Positions 42,599-50,966 of a stretch of DNA of 64,000 nt are shown here, one piece after another. The position numbers and the translations under genes are program-made. The DNA is from DASRLE01 sp963825315 (lineage in GTDB: Bacteria; Verrucomicrobiota; Verrucomicrobiia; Limisphaerales; Palsa-1400). The notes under the pieces were generated by a model, which worked only from the letters and a program-made list of their open reading frames with translations, searched no databases and was not told the DNA's origin. The DNA is taken from positions 186,001 to 250,000 of the forward strand of contig CAWGST010000002.1 in the NCBI GenBank assembly GCA_963825315.1. Reading direction: 5' to 3'. The first letter of the stretch is position 1, and every line of letters begins with the position of its first letter.

Positions 42599-43963
42599 TA
42601 TTACTCTGTTAAGTTATATTGACACATTTTGAGGGGGTGCTACAGTGTTGGTCATGAAGTGGAATTCCGCACACTGGCGGCGCAAGGTCGCCGCGTTTCA
42701 AAAATTCATCGAGCCACTGGTGGCCGACATCGGACGGAGCGAGCGGCGGGAGAGCGCAGCGCTCTACGTGCAGGGCCTTTTAATGCCCGGACAACGCAAA
42801 TCCATCGAACCCATCGCGCAGCGGCTGCAGGTGGACAGTCAGAAGCTGCAGCAATTCGTGAGCGACAGTCCCTGGCAGGAGAGCCACGTCTGGCGGGCGA
42901 TTCGGCGTGAGGTCATTCCGGCGATGGAGCCGTTGCAGGCGTGGGTCGTGGACGAAACCGGCTGGCTCAAACAAGGCAACCATTCGGTGGGAGTCAGTCA
43001 CCAATATTGTGGGGCGGTGGGCAAACAGGCGCAGTGCCAAGTAGCCGTCGAGTTGGTGGTCACGGATGGGGACATTGCGGCCCCGGTGGGAGGAAGGCTC
43101 TATCTGCCGGAAATCTGGACCAGGGACCGATCCCGGCGGCGGGAGGCCGGAGTGCCCGAGCAGGTGAACTTTCAGACCAAGCCCGACATTGCTGGAGACT
43201 TGATCGAGGAGGCGCTGGCGGACGGTTTGACGGCGGCCCCGGTTTTGGGCGATTCCGCTTACGGAAGAACCCCCGAGTGGCGGCGGCGCCTGCGCGGGTT
43301 GGGACTGGAATACTTCCTTCACGGCGAAGAACACTGGCTGGCTTGGGCGCAACGCCCCAAGCTGGCCCACGGCTACAAACTTTGGAGGGTCACCAAGACG
43401 GCCCCCAAAGCGCAGTCGTTGCGGCGTTTGGCTGAAGGCTTCAAAGCCCGGGAATGGCAGGCGGCGACTTGGGAGGCGGCCGACGGCGAAAAGCGCGCGA
43501 CACGCCTGGCGTGGAGGCAGATTTATCTCAACACCGATTTGGACGAGAAGAGCGGAGAGTGGCCATCCTGCTGGCTGGTGGTGGATTGGCCCGAAGGCCA
43601 GCCCGATCCGTATCATGTTTATGCTGCCTGGCTCAAGCAACCGCCGACCAAGGGGCGGAGCCTGCGCTTGAGCCGCGGCCGCTGGCCCATCGAACAGTAT
43701 TTTCAACGGGGCAAAGACGACTTGGGCTTGGACCACTATGAGGGACGCAGTTGGCGCGGATTCCACCACCATCTGGTCATGGCCGCCGTCGCCTATTTGT
43801 TTGTGGCGATGGATTATCTACGCGCCAAAAAAAACTTCTGGCCTCACGTGGGAACAGGCGTTGCGGGCGATGCAGCCATTGATCGTGCGCTCGCGCGGCT
43901 TGTGTCCCTGCTGCCTGACTGAATTTGAAGATTTTTCGCCTATTTCTACTTAACAGAGTAATA
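42599..43963 (+). mobile_element. IS701-like (IS4-group) insertion sequence
   Basis: Perfect 16-bp terminal repeats TATTACTCTGTTAAGT (42599-42614) and reverse complement (43948-43963), with CTAG on both sides (42595-42598 and 43964-43967). CTAG fits the YTAR target duplicated by IS701 elements. It stands directly next to the IS1182 copy and shares the middle CTAG with it. Confidence 0.9.
42645..43922 (+). CDS. IS701/IS4-type transposase
   Basis: 425 residues from GTG 42645 (ATG 42654 is 3 codons inside). DDE signature: AWVVDETGWLKQGNHSVG (first Asp), APVLGDSAYGRTPEW (second Asp), WPIEQYFQRGKDDLGLDHY (final Glu with the Y-R-E-K-like block of IS4). It resembles the NF033540/IS701 group, also annotated as transposase family DDE_5. 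The frame is complete, so the element may be active. Confidence 0.9.
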   Translation: MLVMKWNSAHWRRKVAAFQKFIEPLVADIGRSERRESAALYVQGLLMPGQRKSIEPIAQRLQVDSQKLQQFVSDSPWQESHVWRAIRREVIPAMEPLQAWVVDETGWLKQGNHSVGVSHQYCGAVGKQAQCQVAVELVVTDGDIAAPVGGRLYLPEIWTRDRSRRREAGVPEQVNFQTKPDIAGDLIEEALADGLTAAPVLGDSAYGRTPEWRRRLRGLGLEYFLHGEEHWLAWAQRPKLAHGYKLWRVTKTAPKAQSLRRLAEGFKAREWQAATWEAADGEKRATRLAWRQIYLNTDLDEKSGEWPSCWLVVDWPEGQPDPYHVYAAWLKQPPTKGRSLRLSRGRWPIEQYFQRGKDDLGLDHYEGRSWRGFHHHLVMAAVAYLFVAMDYLRAKKNFWPHVGTGVAGDAAIDRALARLVSLLPD

Positions 43964-43996
43964 CTAGGGATACAATGAATTCCAACGGAGGCATTC

Positions 43997-44165
43997 TCAG
44001 GGATAACATTCTGTGGGACAATCCTCATCTGGAGCCTTCAGCAAGCTCCCCCTCGTCTCCGCAACCCGATATAAATAAGACCCGCTACCCTTTATATTAT
44101 TACGCTTACGCTCCAGGCAACCACTATCCACCAACACCTTCAAAGACCTGTGAAAGGGTCCTCGG
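43997..44165 (-). pseudogene. possible winged-helix regulator fragment
   Basis: On the minus strand the segment RGPFHRSLKVLVDSGCLERK and then GSGSYLYRVAETRG reads like the end of a small winged-helix protein. No N-terminal part is recognisable. It sits between the Sel1 gene end and the first copy of the duplicated oxidoreductase tail. Weak evidence; it may be chance coding in AT-rich DNA. Confidence 0.35.
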
Positions 44166-44167
44166 GA

Positions 44168-44279
44168 ATATGATATGTTGTCAACCGTCTGAGCCAGAAA
44201 GTTCCGGCTCAATTCTCCGCCGAGTGCAGGCCGCCTGTGCCGGGGCGGAAGGCGATGGACATGCGTTCGGGGTTTTCCG
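44168..44279. repeat. 112-bp duplicate of ETF-QO gene end and downstream region (copy A)
   Basis: Matches 44685-44796 without gaps, about 100 of 112 bases identical. It includes the last codons of the oxidoreductase (FRPGTGGLHSAEN) and a TTGACA element. Its other copy overlaps the end of the real gene and the XRE promoter. The XRE gene lies between the two copies. Confidence 0.85.
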
Positions 44280-44612
44280 TCATGAGGCTTCTGGCTCCAG
44301 GTCAATCCGCAGGTTCGCACCCAATGCCTGAGCCACTTTTTCCAAGGTGACCAGCGTAAGATTTGCGTCAAAGCGTTCAAGACGGCTGACGTTGGCTTGC
44401 CGCGTGCCCATGGCTTTGGCTAGGTCCGCCTGCGTCATTCCCCGTTGCTGTCGCAGCTTGATGATTTGGAGCACCAGTTCGATGCGCTTGTCTTCGGCAT
44501 CGTAGGCGGCGCGAAATTCCCGGTTTTGCAGCTTGCGCTTAAGACAGTCGTCAATGTCCGCATGCGCTCGGTTATTCGATGCCGATGTGCGGCGGCGGTT
44601 CGCAGTTTTCAT
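44280..44612 (-). CDS. XRE-family HTH protein, probable orphan antitoxin
   Basis: 110 residues from ATG 44612. The core LRQQRGMTQADLAKAMGTRQ, ANVSRLERFD and LVTLEKVAQALGANLRIDLE is a Cro/C1-type helix-turn-helix of the HigA/MqsA-like antitoxin kind, preceded by KRIELVLQIIKL. In HigBA modules the toxin gene lies directly upstream; here only 45 bases separate it from another gene, so no toxin is present. It has a near-consensus promoter with an internal palindrome (44675-44701), suitable for autoregulation. Stop and end lie at the edge of repeat copy A. Confidence 0.85.
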   Translation of the reverse strand: MKTANRRRTSASNNRAHADIDDCLKRKLQNREFRAAYDAEDKRIELVLQIIKLRQQRGMTQADLAKAMGTRQANVSRLERFDANLTLVTLEKVAQALGANLRIDLEPEAS

Positions 44613-44674
44613 AGTGATCTCGCATTCTTTTGGCCCGAACAATTTCGCCGGGCGATGTCTTGTCGGTCTTTTTA

Positions 44675-44701
44675 ATTATATCCTATATGATATGTTGTCA
44701 A
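44675..44701 (-). promoter_or_regulatory. XRE gene promoter and probable operator
   Basis: Minus strand: TTGACA (44696-44701), 15 bases, TATAAT (44675-44680). Between them ATATC-ATATAG-GATAT forms a 5-bp inverted repeat. Both boxes match the consensus; the short spacer may reduce strength. Repeat copy A keeps the TTGACA but not the -10. Confidence 0.65.
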
Positions 44702-44725
44702 CCGTCCGAGCCAAAAAGTTCCGGC

Positions 44726-46603
44726 TCAATTCTCCGCCGAGTGCAATCCGCCCGTGCCGGCGCGGAAGACGGCGGCCATGTGTTCCGGGTTTTCCGGCGA
44801 GGCGGACGCGCAGTTCCACAGGCAGGCGCCGCAGTGGACGCATTTCTCGCGGTCAAAATTCGGCACGCCGTTTTCGCCGGGCGTGATGGCCTGGCCGGAA
44901 CAGGCTTCGACGCACAGTTTCGTGCCGCATCGCTGGCATTCGTTCGGAAAAACAAACGCGACATGATCGGCGTAACCGGGCGGCGCCTGCACTTTCCCGC
45001 CCACAAGCAATGCGTCCTGGTGCGAGACGAGCAACTGGCCGTCGTAAGGAATCGCCGGCCAGCCCGCGCGTTCCATGAGCGCGGCGTGCGCGGAAACGCC
45101 GCGCGCGTAACAGTCGTATCGAATCTTTCGCACTTCGCCGGGAGGAATGCGGCCGCGAAAATAATCTTCGAGCGGGGGAATGCGTTCCCAGGGACGCAGC
45201 GGCTTGCCGGGCAGGACGAGCCGTCCGCCGCTCAAACCCGCCAGCGCCATGCCGATCAGGCCGGTGACGACGCCATATTGAAAACCGTCGCGCGATTTTT
45301 CGGCGACGGCGGCTTCCTGTTCCACCCAACTCGCGCGGCGGCGTTGCGCGTAGGTCGCTTCGAGATTTTCCTTCGTGAACGGTTTCTTCGCCTTGAGCAA
45401 TTCAAGCACGGCTTCGGCAAGTTGCGCGCCGGTGGCCCAGGCCTCGTCCACGCCCGAGCCGGTGAGGACGTTGGTGCTGCCGCTGCCTTCGCCGATGCGC
45501 GCGTAGCCGTCGCCGGCAAGATGCGGTTCACCGCGGCGGCCGGATTCGCCAAGCGTCTTCGCGCCCCACGAGCGGAGTTTGCCGCCCTTGAGAAAATGCC
45601 AGAGATAAGGGTGCATCATCCAATGCTGAAGGTAGCTGTAGGTCGTGCGCACCGGGCTGTCGAACCACGACGGGACGAAGATGCCCAGCGACGCGACGCG
45701 GTCGGGATGGACGTAGAGAAATCCAAAAATCTCTGGCTCGGGATAACCGAAGGTGTGCAGCACCGTGCCCGGTTTGAGCGGCGTGTCCCCGGCCAAATCC
45801 ACGACGAATTTCATGCCCACCGCCCAGTCGCGCGTATGGTGGTTTTTGGGCACGCCGAAATGCTCGTCGAGTTGTTGACCGATGGAACCAACAGGACCAT
45901 CTCCGACGACCGTGAGCGCGGCGCGAATGTCCATGCCCGGCGTGAAGCCTTCGCCGGGCGCGCCTTGCTTGTCCACGCCCTGATCAAGCAGGCGGACGCC
46001 GACTACTTTGTTTTCTTCGATGAGCGCCTGCGAGACGGGTGTGCCAGGCCAAATCTGGACTGTGCCCGTGTTCTGCACCTGCGCGCCGACCCATTGCATG
46101 AATTGCCCCATCGAGAGCACCATCCCGCCGTTTTTGTGGAGGAAGCCCGGCGTCCACGGCAGATTCAATGCGTCGCGCTCGAACGGCAGCGCCCATTTGA
46201 ACGCGTGAACGAATTTGTCCGCGAGCCGCAGCATGGCCGAACGCCGGCTGGCGCCGACGGGATCGAGCAGGTAAAGCACTTTCTCATCCCCGACCGGCGC
46301 GGCCATGGGGATGCCGGCCTTGTCAATATCCGGAATGCTCGCCCGCAAGGCCCGAGCTTTGGTGACCACACCGGAAACACCGAAGCCGATGTCGTCCGCG
46401 CGTTCGTAGCAAAGCACCTGGGGCGGCAGACCGGGCGCGACGACGCTCTCCACCGCGGGCCTACCGTCGGAATTGACGAGTTGTTTGGACAGCGTGGAGA
46501 GAAAGCCCGCCGTCGCCGGGCCGAATCCGACGCAAACGATGTCCGCGTCCATGCGCTGGCGCTCGGTGGCGGGTGAAACTTGGTCCGGATTCGATTCGCT
46601 CAT
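44726..46603 (-). CDS. FixC/ETF-ubiquinone oxidoreductase-like flavoprotein with ferredoxin domain
   Basis: 625 residues. It passes electrons from ETF to quinone. The FAD site is DADIVCVGFGPATAGFLSTL at residue 19 onwards, and VVGDGPVGSIGQQLDEHFG and GDGYARIGEGSGSTNVLTGS are further dinucleotide and product-site motifs. A membrane-associated segment GLIGMALAGLSGG is central. The C terminus has a ferredoxin-like [4Fe-4S] domain with CQRCGTKLCVEAC and CVHCGACLWNC (ETF-QO type, here with two clusters possible). It is in line with acyl-CoA dehydrogenase upstream and was followed by the flavodoxin-fold, etfB and etfA genes before the insertion. Confidence 0.9.
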   Translation of the reverse strand: MSESNPDQVSPATERQRMDADIVCVGFGPATAGFLSTLSKQLVNSDGRPAVESVVAPGLPPQVLCYERADDIGFGVSGVVTKARALRASIPDIDKAGIPMAAPVGDEKVLYLLDPVGASRRSAMLRLADKFVHAFKWALPFERDALNLPWTPGFLHKNGGMVLSMGQFMQWVGAQVQNTGTVQIWPGTPVSQALIEENKVVGVRLLDQGVDKQGAPGEGFTPGMDIRAALTVVGDGPVGSIGQQLDEHFGVPKNHHTRDWAVGMKFVVDLAGDTPLKPGTVLHTFGYPEPEIFGFLYVHPDRVASLGIFVPSWFDSPVRTTYSYLQHWMMHPYLWHFLKGGKLRSWGAKTLGESGRRGEPHLAGDGYARIGEGSGSTNVLTGSGVDEAWATGAQLAEAVLELLKAKKPFTKENLEATYAQRRRASWVEQEAAVAEKSRDGFQYGVVTGLIGMALAGLSGGRLVLPGKPLRPWERIPPLEDYFRGRIPPGEVRKIRYDCYARGVSAHAALMERAGWPAIPYDGQLLVSHQDALLVGGKVQAPPGYADHVAFVFPNECQRCGTKLCVEACSGQAITPGENGVPNFDREKCVHCGACLWNCASASPENPEHMAAVFRAGTGGLHSAEN

Positions 46604-46626
46604 TGCAAATTGGAATGACGCTTAAC

Positions 46627-46836
46627 TTAACGTCGTTTCGTGCGGTATTCGACCGGCTTTTCTCGCAAAGCCAATTGATCGGGAGACACCATAACGACCC
46701 TGCCGTCACGCCAGATGGCGAGCGGTTCGCCGAGTCGGCGATGATCACGAATGACCCCGGCCACCGCCTGACGCAGCGCAATTTCCGCTTTTTCGACCAG
46801 CGACTTGGCCGGCCCTTGATAAATTCGTTGTTTCAT
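46627..46836 (-). CDS. small hypothetical protein
   Basis: 69 residues: MKQRIYQGPAKSLVEKAEIA, then LRQAVAGVIRDHRRLGEPLA and WRDGRVVMVSPDQL. The end resembles short proteins in which a helical N terminus is followed by a strand-turn-strand motif (IWRDGRVV), similar to Phd/AbrB-like or unnamed antitoxin-like proteins. The ATG overlaps the acyl-CoA dehydrogenase stop (ATGA), so it is translated with it. No toxin partner is seen nearby. Function unknown. Confidence 0.6.
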   Translation of the reverse strand: MKQRIYQGPAKSLVEKAEIALRQAVAGVIRDHRRLGEPLAIWRDGRVVMVSPDQLALREKPVEYRTKRR

Positions 46837-49031
46837 GCCGGATAATCCAGCGCCTCGCGCGTCATGACCTTGGTCAGCGATTCGGCGGCGCGATCTTTCG
46901 CCAAGCGGCAGCCGGTGAGGCAGGTGTCCAGTTTTGCGCGGAGAGCGACGAACCCTTCGAGTCCTTCGCATTGCACGCACGGGCCTGCTTTGGGCGGATG
47001 CGCCTGGCCGGATTCGGACACGTCGGAATACGCGCGGGCCGAGGCGTCTATGCCGGGCATGATGCCCTCGAGCGCCGTAAGCTCCTCGGCGGAATAACAG
47101 GTATGGCAGCTCGCTTCGTCCCATGCGGGATGGCGGTTGTAGCCGTGAACGATTTCGGCGGAGATGCGTCCGACTTCGCCCGCGGCACGGGCGGCTTGCA
47201 CATGGCAAAGGTCGGTGAAAAACGCCACTGTGCCCGCGAGTCCGTCGGCCAGCGCCGGGTTTTCCGCGCCCTTTGTTTCCAACTCAATGACGTCGAGGAT
47301 GAATTGCCGCGCGGCCAGCAACCAGCACAGCGCGTCGGCCAGTGGGAACGTCACCCCCTGGCGCGTCTTGTGGTAAAGCTTCGCGCCGTCAGCATCCTTG
47401 GCAGTTTGCACGTGTTGCAGCGTCCAAAGCCAGAGTTTCATCGCCGTGCCCAGCGCGCACGCGCCGGTGCCGGGACGTTCGGACGCGATGCGTTTCAACT
47501 CGGCAATCCATTGCTTGAACTGCGCGAGGAACAGTGGGTTGGTCATCGTGATGGATAGCTGCAATCGCTGCACCGCCTCCGGGCCTTCGTAGGTGGCTTC
47601 GAGTTGCGCGTCCATCCATTTCTGGCCGAGAAAACCGGGGCAATCCTCCGTCACGCCATAGCCGCCCATGAGGCTGACGGCTTCGCGCATCATGTTCGCG
47701 CCGTGGCCGGTGTTCCAAAGCTTGCACGCGGGGCAAAGCACGCTGGCGAGCGAATCGAGTTGGGTGAACCTGGCCAGCGGACTTTCAACCGGCTTGTGCG
47801 CGTCGAGCAAATGCAACGCTTCCTCTTGAGCCTTGGCCATTTCCTTAAACGCGGCGCGGCCGGCCAGTTTTTTCCCGGCGAAGATGCGGTCCATTTCCTT
47901 TTCAAGCGGGTCGAGTTGGTCGAATAACCGCGCCGCCTCGAAGCCCAGCGACGCGCTGGCCTCGCCCGTGGCCCAGATGTCCGCCAGGCGGTGAAGGGCG
48001 TCTTCCTTTTGCTGGATGCCCAGTTCGTAACGCGGCGTGCCGGGCGCGCCCTGGCCGCCGCGAAAACGCCGGCGCTGATAAAGAATCACCGGCTCGATGG
48101 CGGAAAGCAGTTTCGCCGCGGTCATCAAGCCGACAGTCACGCGCGTGCGGCGGAACACGGCCTCGATGATTTCGCTGTGCGAGTAGTTCGGGATGATGAC
48201 CCCATCCTTGATCGTGTAGCCGCCGACGATCCGGCTGGCCGGCACTTTCAGGTTGAAGACCGGATCCCTCGTGGACGAAAGCTGGTGAACGAGTTTTTTT
48301 GTGGGCGTGCCGCGATCCCATACGCCCGGATCGCCTTCTTCCAAAATCACCATGCAACTGCCCTTGAGCTTTGGGTCGTCGGACTGGACGGCGGCGGTGA
48401 CGACGTTGGCGAAACCCATGTTCGTGATGAAGCGGCCGCGTTTGTCCACTTGCAGCAGCGGTTCCCGGCCGTCCTTCCATTCGGCGATGCGCACTTTGCC
48501 GGCCAACATGCCGGTCTCGACGCCCACGAACGGAATGGGTTCGGTGAGCGCGAACGCGGCGCGAACTTGTTTGCGGCTTTCTCCGGGCTTGAGCGGAGCG
48601 GCGTTGGCAACGTATTTGGCGCGTTGCTCCGGCGTGCCGCGCTCGTGAATCGGGGCCAGGCCCAGATTGCCCGCCAGACTGCCCGTGGCCGCGCCCGCGT
48701 CCACCCAGGCCAATTCAAACGCGATCAGCGCCAGCACGAGATTCTTTGGCCCGGCGATAAACCCGCCGTCTTCCTGATCGAGGAACGCCGCTGTGATGCC
48801 ACTTTCGTCGAAGTGTGGCAGCAGACTGGCTTTCTCCGCCGTCCAGTCGTGCGAGTTGCGACCGCCGCTGGCAACGAGCCTGGCGACTGGCCCGCGTGCG
48901 ACGCCACGCACTGCTTGCACGAGCATATGCAGTTCGTAACGGTCGGCAAAGCGCCACATGATCTGGCGGAGGTCGTCGGAGGGCAGTGTGGTCAGCGCCG
49001 GTGGCAGTCTTTCTTCAGCAATGGCATTCAT
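46833..49031 (-). CDS. acyl-CoA dehydrogenase with Cys-rich C-terminal extension
   Basis: 732 residues. FAD-dependent dehydrogenation of acyl-CoA. The family parts are visible: RAAFALTEPIPFVGVETGM (flavin and substrate loops), NMGFANVVTAA, LKGSCMVILEEG, RTRVTVGLMTAAKLL, and YGVTEDCPGFLGQKWMDAQL near the catalytic region. It is longer than the usual 380-residue enzymes and belongs to the 600-700 residue group. The last 60-70 residues carry CHTCYS, CVQCEG and CLTGC, which might bind iron-sulfur or zinc. It heads the ETF-linked operon. Chain length of the substrate is not apparent. Confidence 0.85.
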   Translation of the reverse strand: MNAIAEERLPPALTTLPSDDLRQIMWRFADRYELHMLVQAVRGVARGPVARLVASGGRNSHDWTAEKASLLPHFDESGITAAFLDQEDGGFIAGPKNLVLALIAFELAWVDAGAATGSLAGNLGLAPIHERGTPEQRAKYVANAAPLKPGESRKQVRAAFALTEPIPFVGVETGMLAGKVRIAEWKDGREPLLQVDKRGRFITNMGFANVVTAAVQSDDPKLKGSCMVILEEGDPGVWDRGTPTKKLVHQLSSTRDPVFNLKVPASRIVGGYTIKDGVIIPNYSHSEIIEAVFRRTRVTVGLMTAAKLLSAIEPVILYQRRRFRGGQGAPGTPRYELGIQQKEDALHRLADIWATGEASASLGFEAARLFDQLDPLEKEMDRIFAGKKLAGRAAFKEMAKAQEEALHLLDAHKPVESPLARFTQLDSLASVLCPACKLWNTGHGANMMREAVSLMGGYGVTEDCPGFLGQKWMDAQLEATYEGPEAVQRLQLSITMTNPLFLAQFKQWIAELKRIASERPGTGACALGTAMKLWLWTLQHVQTAKDADGAKLYHKTRQGVTFPLADALCWLLAARQFILDVIELETKGAENPALADGLAGTVAFFTDLCHVQAARAAGEVGRISAEIVHGYNRHPAWDEASCHTCYSAEELTALEGIMPGIDASARAYSDVSESGQAHPPKAGPCVQCEGLEGFVALRAKLDTCLTGCRLAKDRAAESLTKVMTREALDYPA

Positions 49032-49292
49032 ATTTTTTCAGCGGTTTTCGCGCGGCAATTTTTCCCATCGCGATCCTGGCAGATAGGGTTGGCGGGCGGG
49101 CCATAAGAATCAATCTTATTTCGCCGCGCGGTTTAAAAAATTTCTTGGGCGAAGATGTGTTTGGCGGGACGCCCAACACGGCGCGCGAGACGCACGCGCT
49201 TCCCTGTCGAAAAACCGGATTTGCGGGTGCGGACATGGCGTTGCCATCCGTTCGTGCTTGTTTTTTGGGGACAAACGTCTTAATCTACCGGC
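49032..49292. other. divergent promoter region
   Basis: 261 bases between the leftward acyl-CoA dehydrogenase gene and the rightward nuclease gene. It should hold promoters for both. No gene, repeat or clear palindrome was found, and I could not pick firm -35/-10 boxes. Confidence 0.5.
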
Positions 49293-49754
49293 ATGAAGAG
49301 TGATGTTTTGCCCGTCGAAATTCGCGGAATCCTTCCAGCCAACAGCGGCTGCGCGATTTTCGTCGGCAACAACCAAAAGGTTTTCGTCATTCAGGTCGAG
49401 CACAATATGGGCGCCATCATCGGCATGTTTTTGCGGGACACCCCAAAAGAGCGTCCCCTGACCCACGACCTGATGAACAACATTTTCAAAGGCTTCAACC
49501 TCACCATCGAACGCGTCGTCATCACCGAACTGAGGAACTCGACCTATTACGCCCGCCTCATTCTGCAGCAGGAAAATGAATTGGGGCGAAAGATTGTGGA
49601 AATCGACGCCCGGCCCAGCGATTGCCTGGCTTTGGCCACCGCCCAAAAACGTCCCATCTACGTCTCCTCGCCCCTCTTCGAACAAGTCGAAGATATGACC
49701 GAGGTGCTCGACCGTATCAACGAAAACACCGGCGAGTCCGGGGAATCGGAATAA
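49293..49754 (+). CDS. bifunctional nuclease (BFN/DUF151) family protein
   Basis: 153 residues. MKSDVLPVEIRGILPANSGC followed by AIFVGNNQKVFVIQVEHNMG, LTHDLMNNIFKGFNLTIERV, TYYARLILQQENE and EIDARPSDCLALATAQKRPI are the BFN domain hallmarks (substrate pocket acidic residues near RPSDC). Members have RNase and DNase activity. The stop is 8 bases before the holA start, so both probably share a transcript. Confidence 0.9.
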   Translation: MKSDVLPVEIRGILPANSGCAIFVGNNQKVFVIQVEHNMGAIIGMFLRDTPKERPLTHDLMNNIFKGFNLTIERVVITELRNSTYYARLILQQENELGRKIVEIDARPSDCLALATAQKRPIYVSSPLFEQVEDMTEVLDRINENTGESGESE

Positions 49755-49762
49755 TTTGCCTC

Positions 49763-50926
49763 ATGCCCCCTGCTGCCTCCCTCACAACACCCGTTCTCCT
49801 GGTCTGCGGCGAGGATGAATTCGGCGTCAAAGAGCGCGCGCGCGAAATCTTCCAGAAGTGGTCCGAGGACGTCGGGGGCATGGACCACGAAATCATCGAC
49901 GCGGCCGTAAACCATGCCGGGGAAGCGTTGAAAAGCCTGGCCAAATTGCGCGCCGCCTTGCAAACCCTCCCTTTCTTTGGCAGCGGCAAAGTCATTTGGC
50001 TGCGGAATTGTAATTTTCTGGGCGAAGAGCGCGCCGCCGCCGCGGCGGTTGTGACCGAAAATCTGGCCAGCCTGTCCCAGGAACTCAAGGCATTTGTCTG
50101 GGAAAACGTCCGGCTTCTCGTTAGCGCCGGGAAAGTGGATAAACGAAAATCCTTTTATAAAACATTGGAAAAAATCGGGTCGGTTGAGACTTTCGCCGGT
50201 TGGTCCGCCGACGACAAGGATTGGTCAGAGCAGGCGGAAACCTGGGCGTTGCGCGCCTTGCGCGGCTTGAAAACCGAGATTTCCGATGAGGCGCTGGCCC
50301 TGCTTGTGGCCAGCGTCGGCCCCAATGTCCGCATGCTCAGCAGCGAGATTGAGAAGCTGTCCTTGTATGTTGCGCCCCGCTCCCGGATCGAAGTGGATGA
50401 TGTCAATGCCATCGTCACGCGCAACAAGCAGGCCCGCGCCTTCGCCCTGGGCGATGCGCTGGGTGATCGTCATTTGGGCCGCTCGCTGGCGTGTCTGGAC
50501 CGGGAACTGTGGGAAATCCGCCGCGACCCGAAACGCAGCGAAATAGGCTTGCTCTACGGCCTGATCAGCAAAGTGCGCGTTTTGATTTTCATCCGCGAAA
50601 TGCTGGCCCGGCGCTGGCTCAAACCGGAATCGGACTTCAGCCGCTTCAAGGCGCAGCTCGCGCGCGTTCCGGCCGACGCGCTGCCTGACGACAAGAAAAT
50701 GAATCCCCTTTCCATGCATCCCTATGTTTTATTTCAGGCCATGCCCCAGGCGGACAATTACTCCCAAAGCGAACTCATTGCGGCCATGGACCTCTTGTTG
50801 CAATGCAACCAAAAACTGATTTCGCGCAATCTCGACACCTCCCTGGTCTTGCAGCAAACACTCATCCAAATCGTCAGTCGTCCGGCTGAAGCGGCGCTGG
50901 ACGAGCGGCGGCTGATGCCGGCTTGA
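49763..50926 (+). CDS. holA: DNA polymerase III subunit delta
   Basis: 387 residues from ATG 49763. Clamp-loader subunit that opens the beta clamp. N-terminal PVLLVCGEDEFGVKERAREI and RAALQTLPFFGSGKVIWLRN belong to the AAA-like fold of delta, the middle VRMLSSEIEKLSLYVAPR is the arrangement DELEKLxxY, and RAFALGDALGDRHLGRSLAC the conserved FxLxDA block. The C-terminal collar follows. The frame extends further left into the BFN gene, so the ATG was picked by family alignment and the short spacing. No Walker A is present, as is normal for delta. Confidence 0.88.
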   Translation: MPPAASLTTPVLLVCGEDEFGVKERAREIFQKWSEDVGGMDHEIIDAAVNHAGEALKSLAKLRAALQTLPFFGSGKVIWLRNCNFLGEERAAAAAVVTENLASLSQELKAFVWENVRLLVSAGKVDKRKSFYKTLEKIGSVETFAGWSADDKDWSEQAETWALRALRGLKTEISDEALALLVASVGPNVRMLSSEIEKLSLYVAPRSRIEVDDVNAIVTRNKQARAFALGDALGDRHLGRSLACLDRELWEIRRDPKRSEIGLLYGLISKVRVLIFIREMLARRWLKPESDFSRFKAQLARVPADALPDDKKMNPLSMHPYVLFQAMPQADNYSQSELIAAMDLLLQCNQKLISRNLDTSLVLQQTLIQIVSRPAEAALDERRLMPA

Positions 50927-50966
50927 CCGGGCTGAATCGCATCGCAATATTTTCAAACGCTCACTC

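Larger units (their letters stand above)
40328..43978 (+). pseudogene. secreted Sel1-repeat protein gene interrupted by two insertion sequences
   Basis: The 5' part (40328-41114) encodes a signal peptide (hydrophobic about 14-34, ending YAAS), a region with weak beta-propeller character (PSFSGDGNSLAYVTVSD), and then three Sel1 repeats (ALKWYRMAAENGNIKAQNML, AVKWYLLAAKAGDSAAELNL, GIKWIRKAEQSGNPNAKK). At a CTAG the gene is entered by IS1182 and IS701-type elements. Deleting both restores a frame that ends naturally at 43978 (ELQRLGIQ). As it stands, translation ends in the IS1182 end after LADC, changing only the last three residues, so the protein may still work. Base composition is visibly more AT-rich than neighbours. 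Sel1 proteins scaffold signalling or envelope complexes. Confidence 0.8.

Noticed and set aside
44630..46576. Plus-strand frame of nearly 650 codons opposite the oxidoreductase gene
   Set aside because: Antisense shadow; the minus strand has flavin and ferredoxin motifs.
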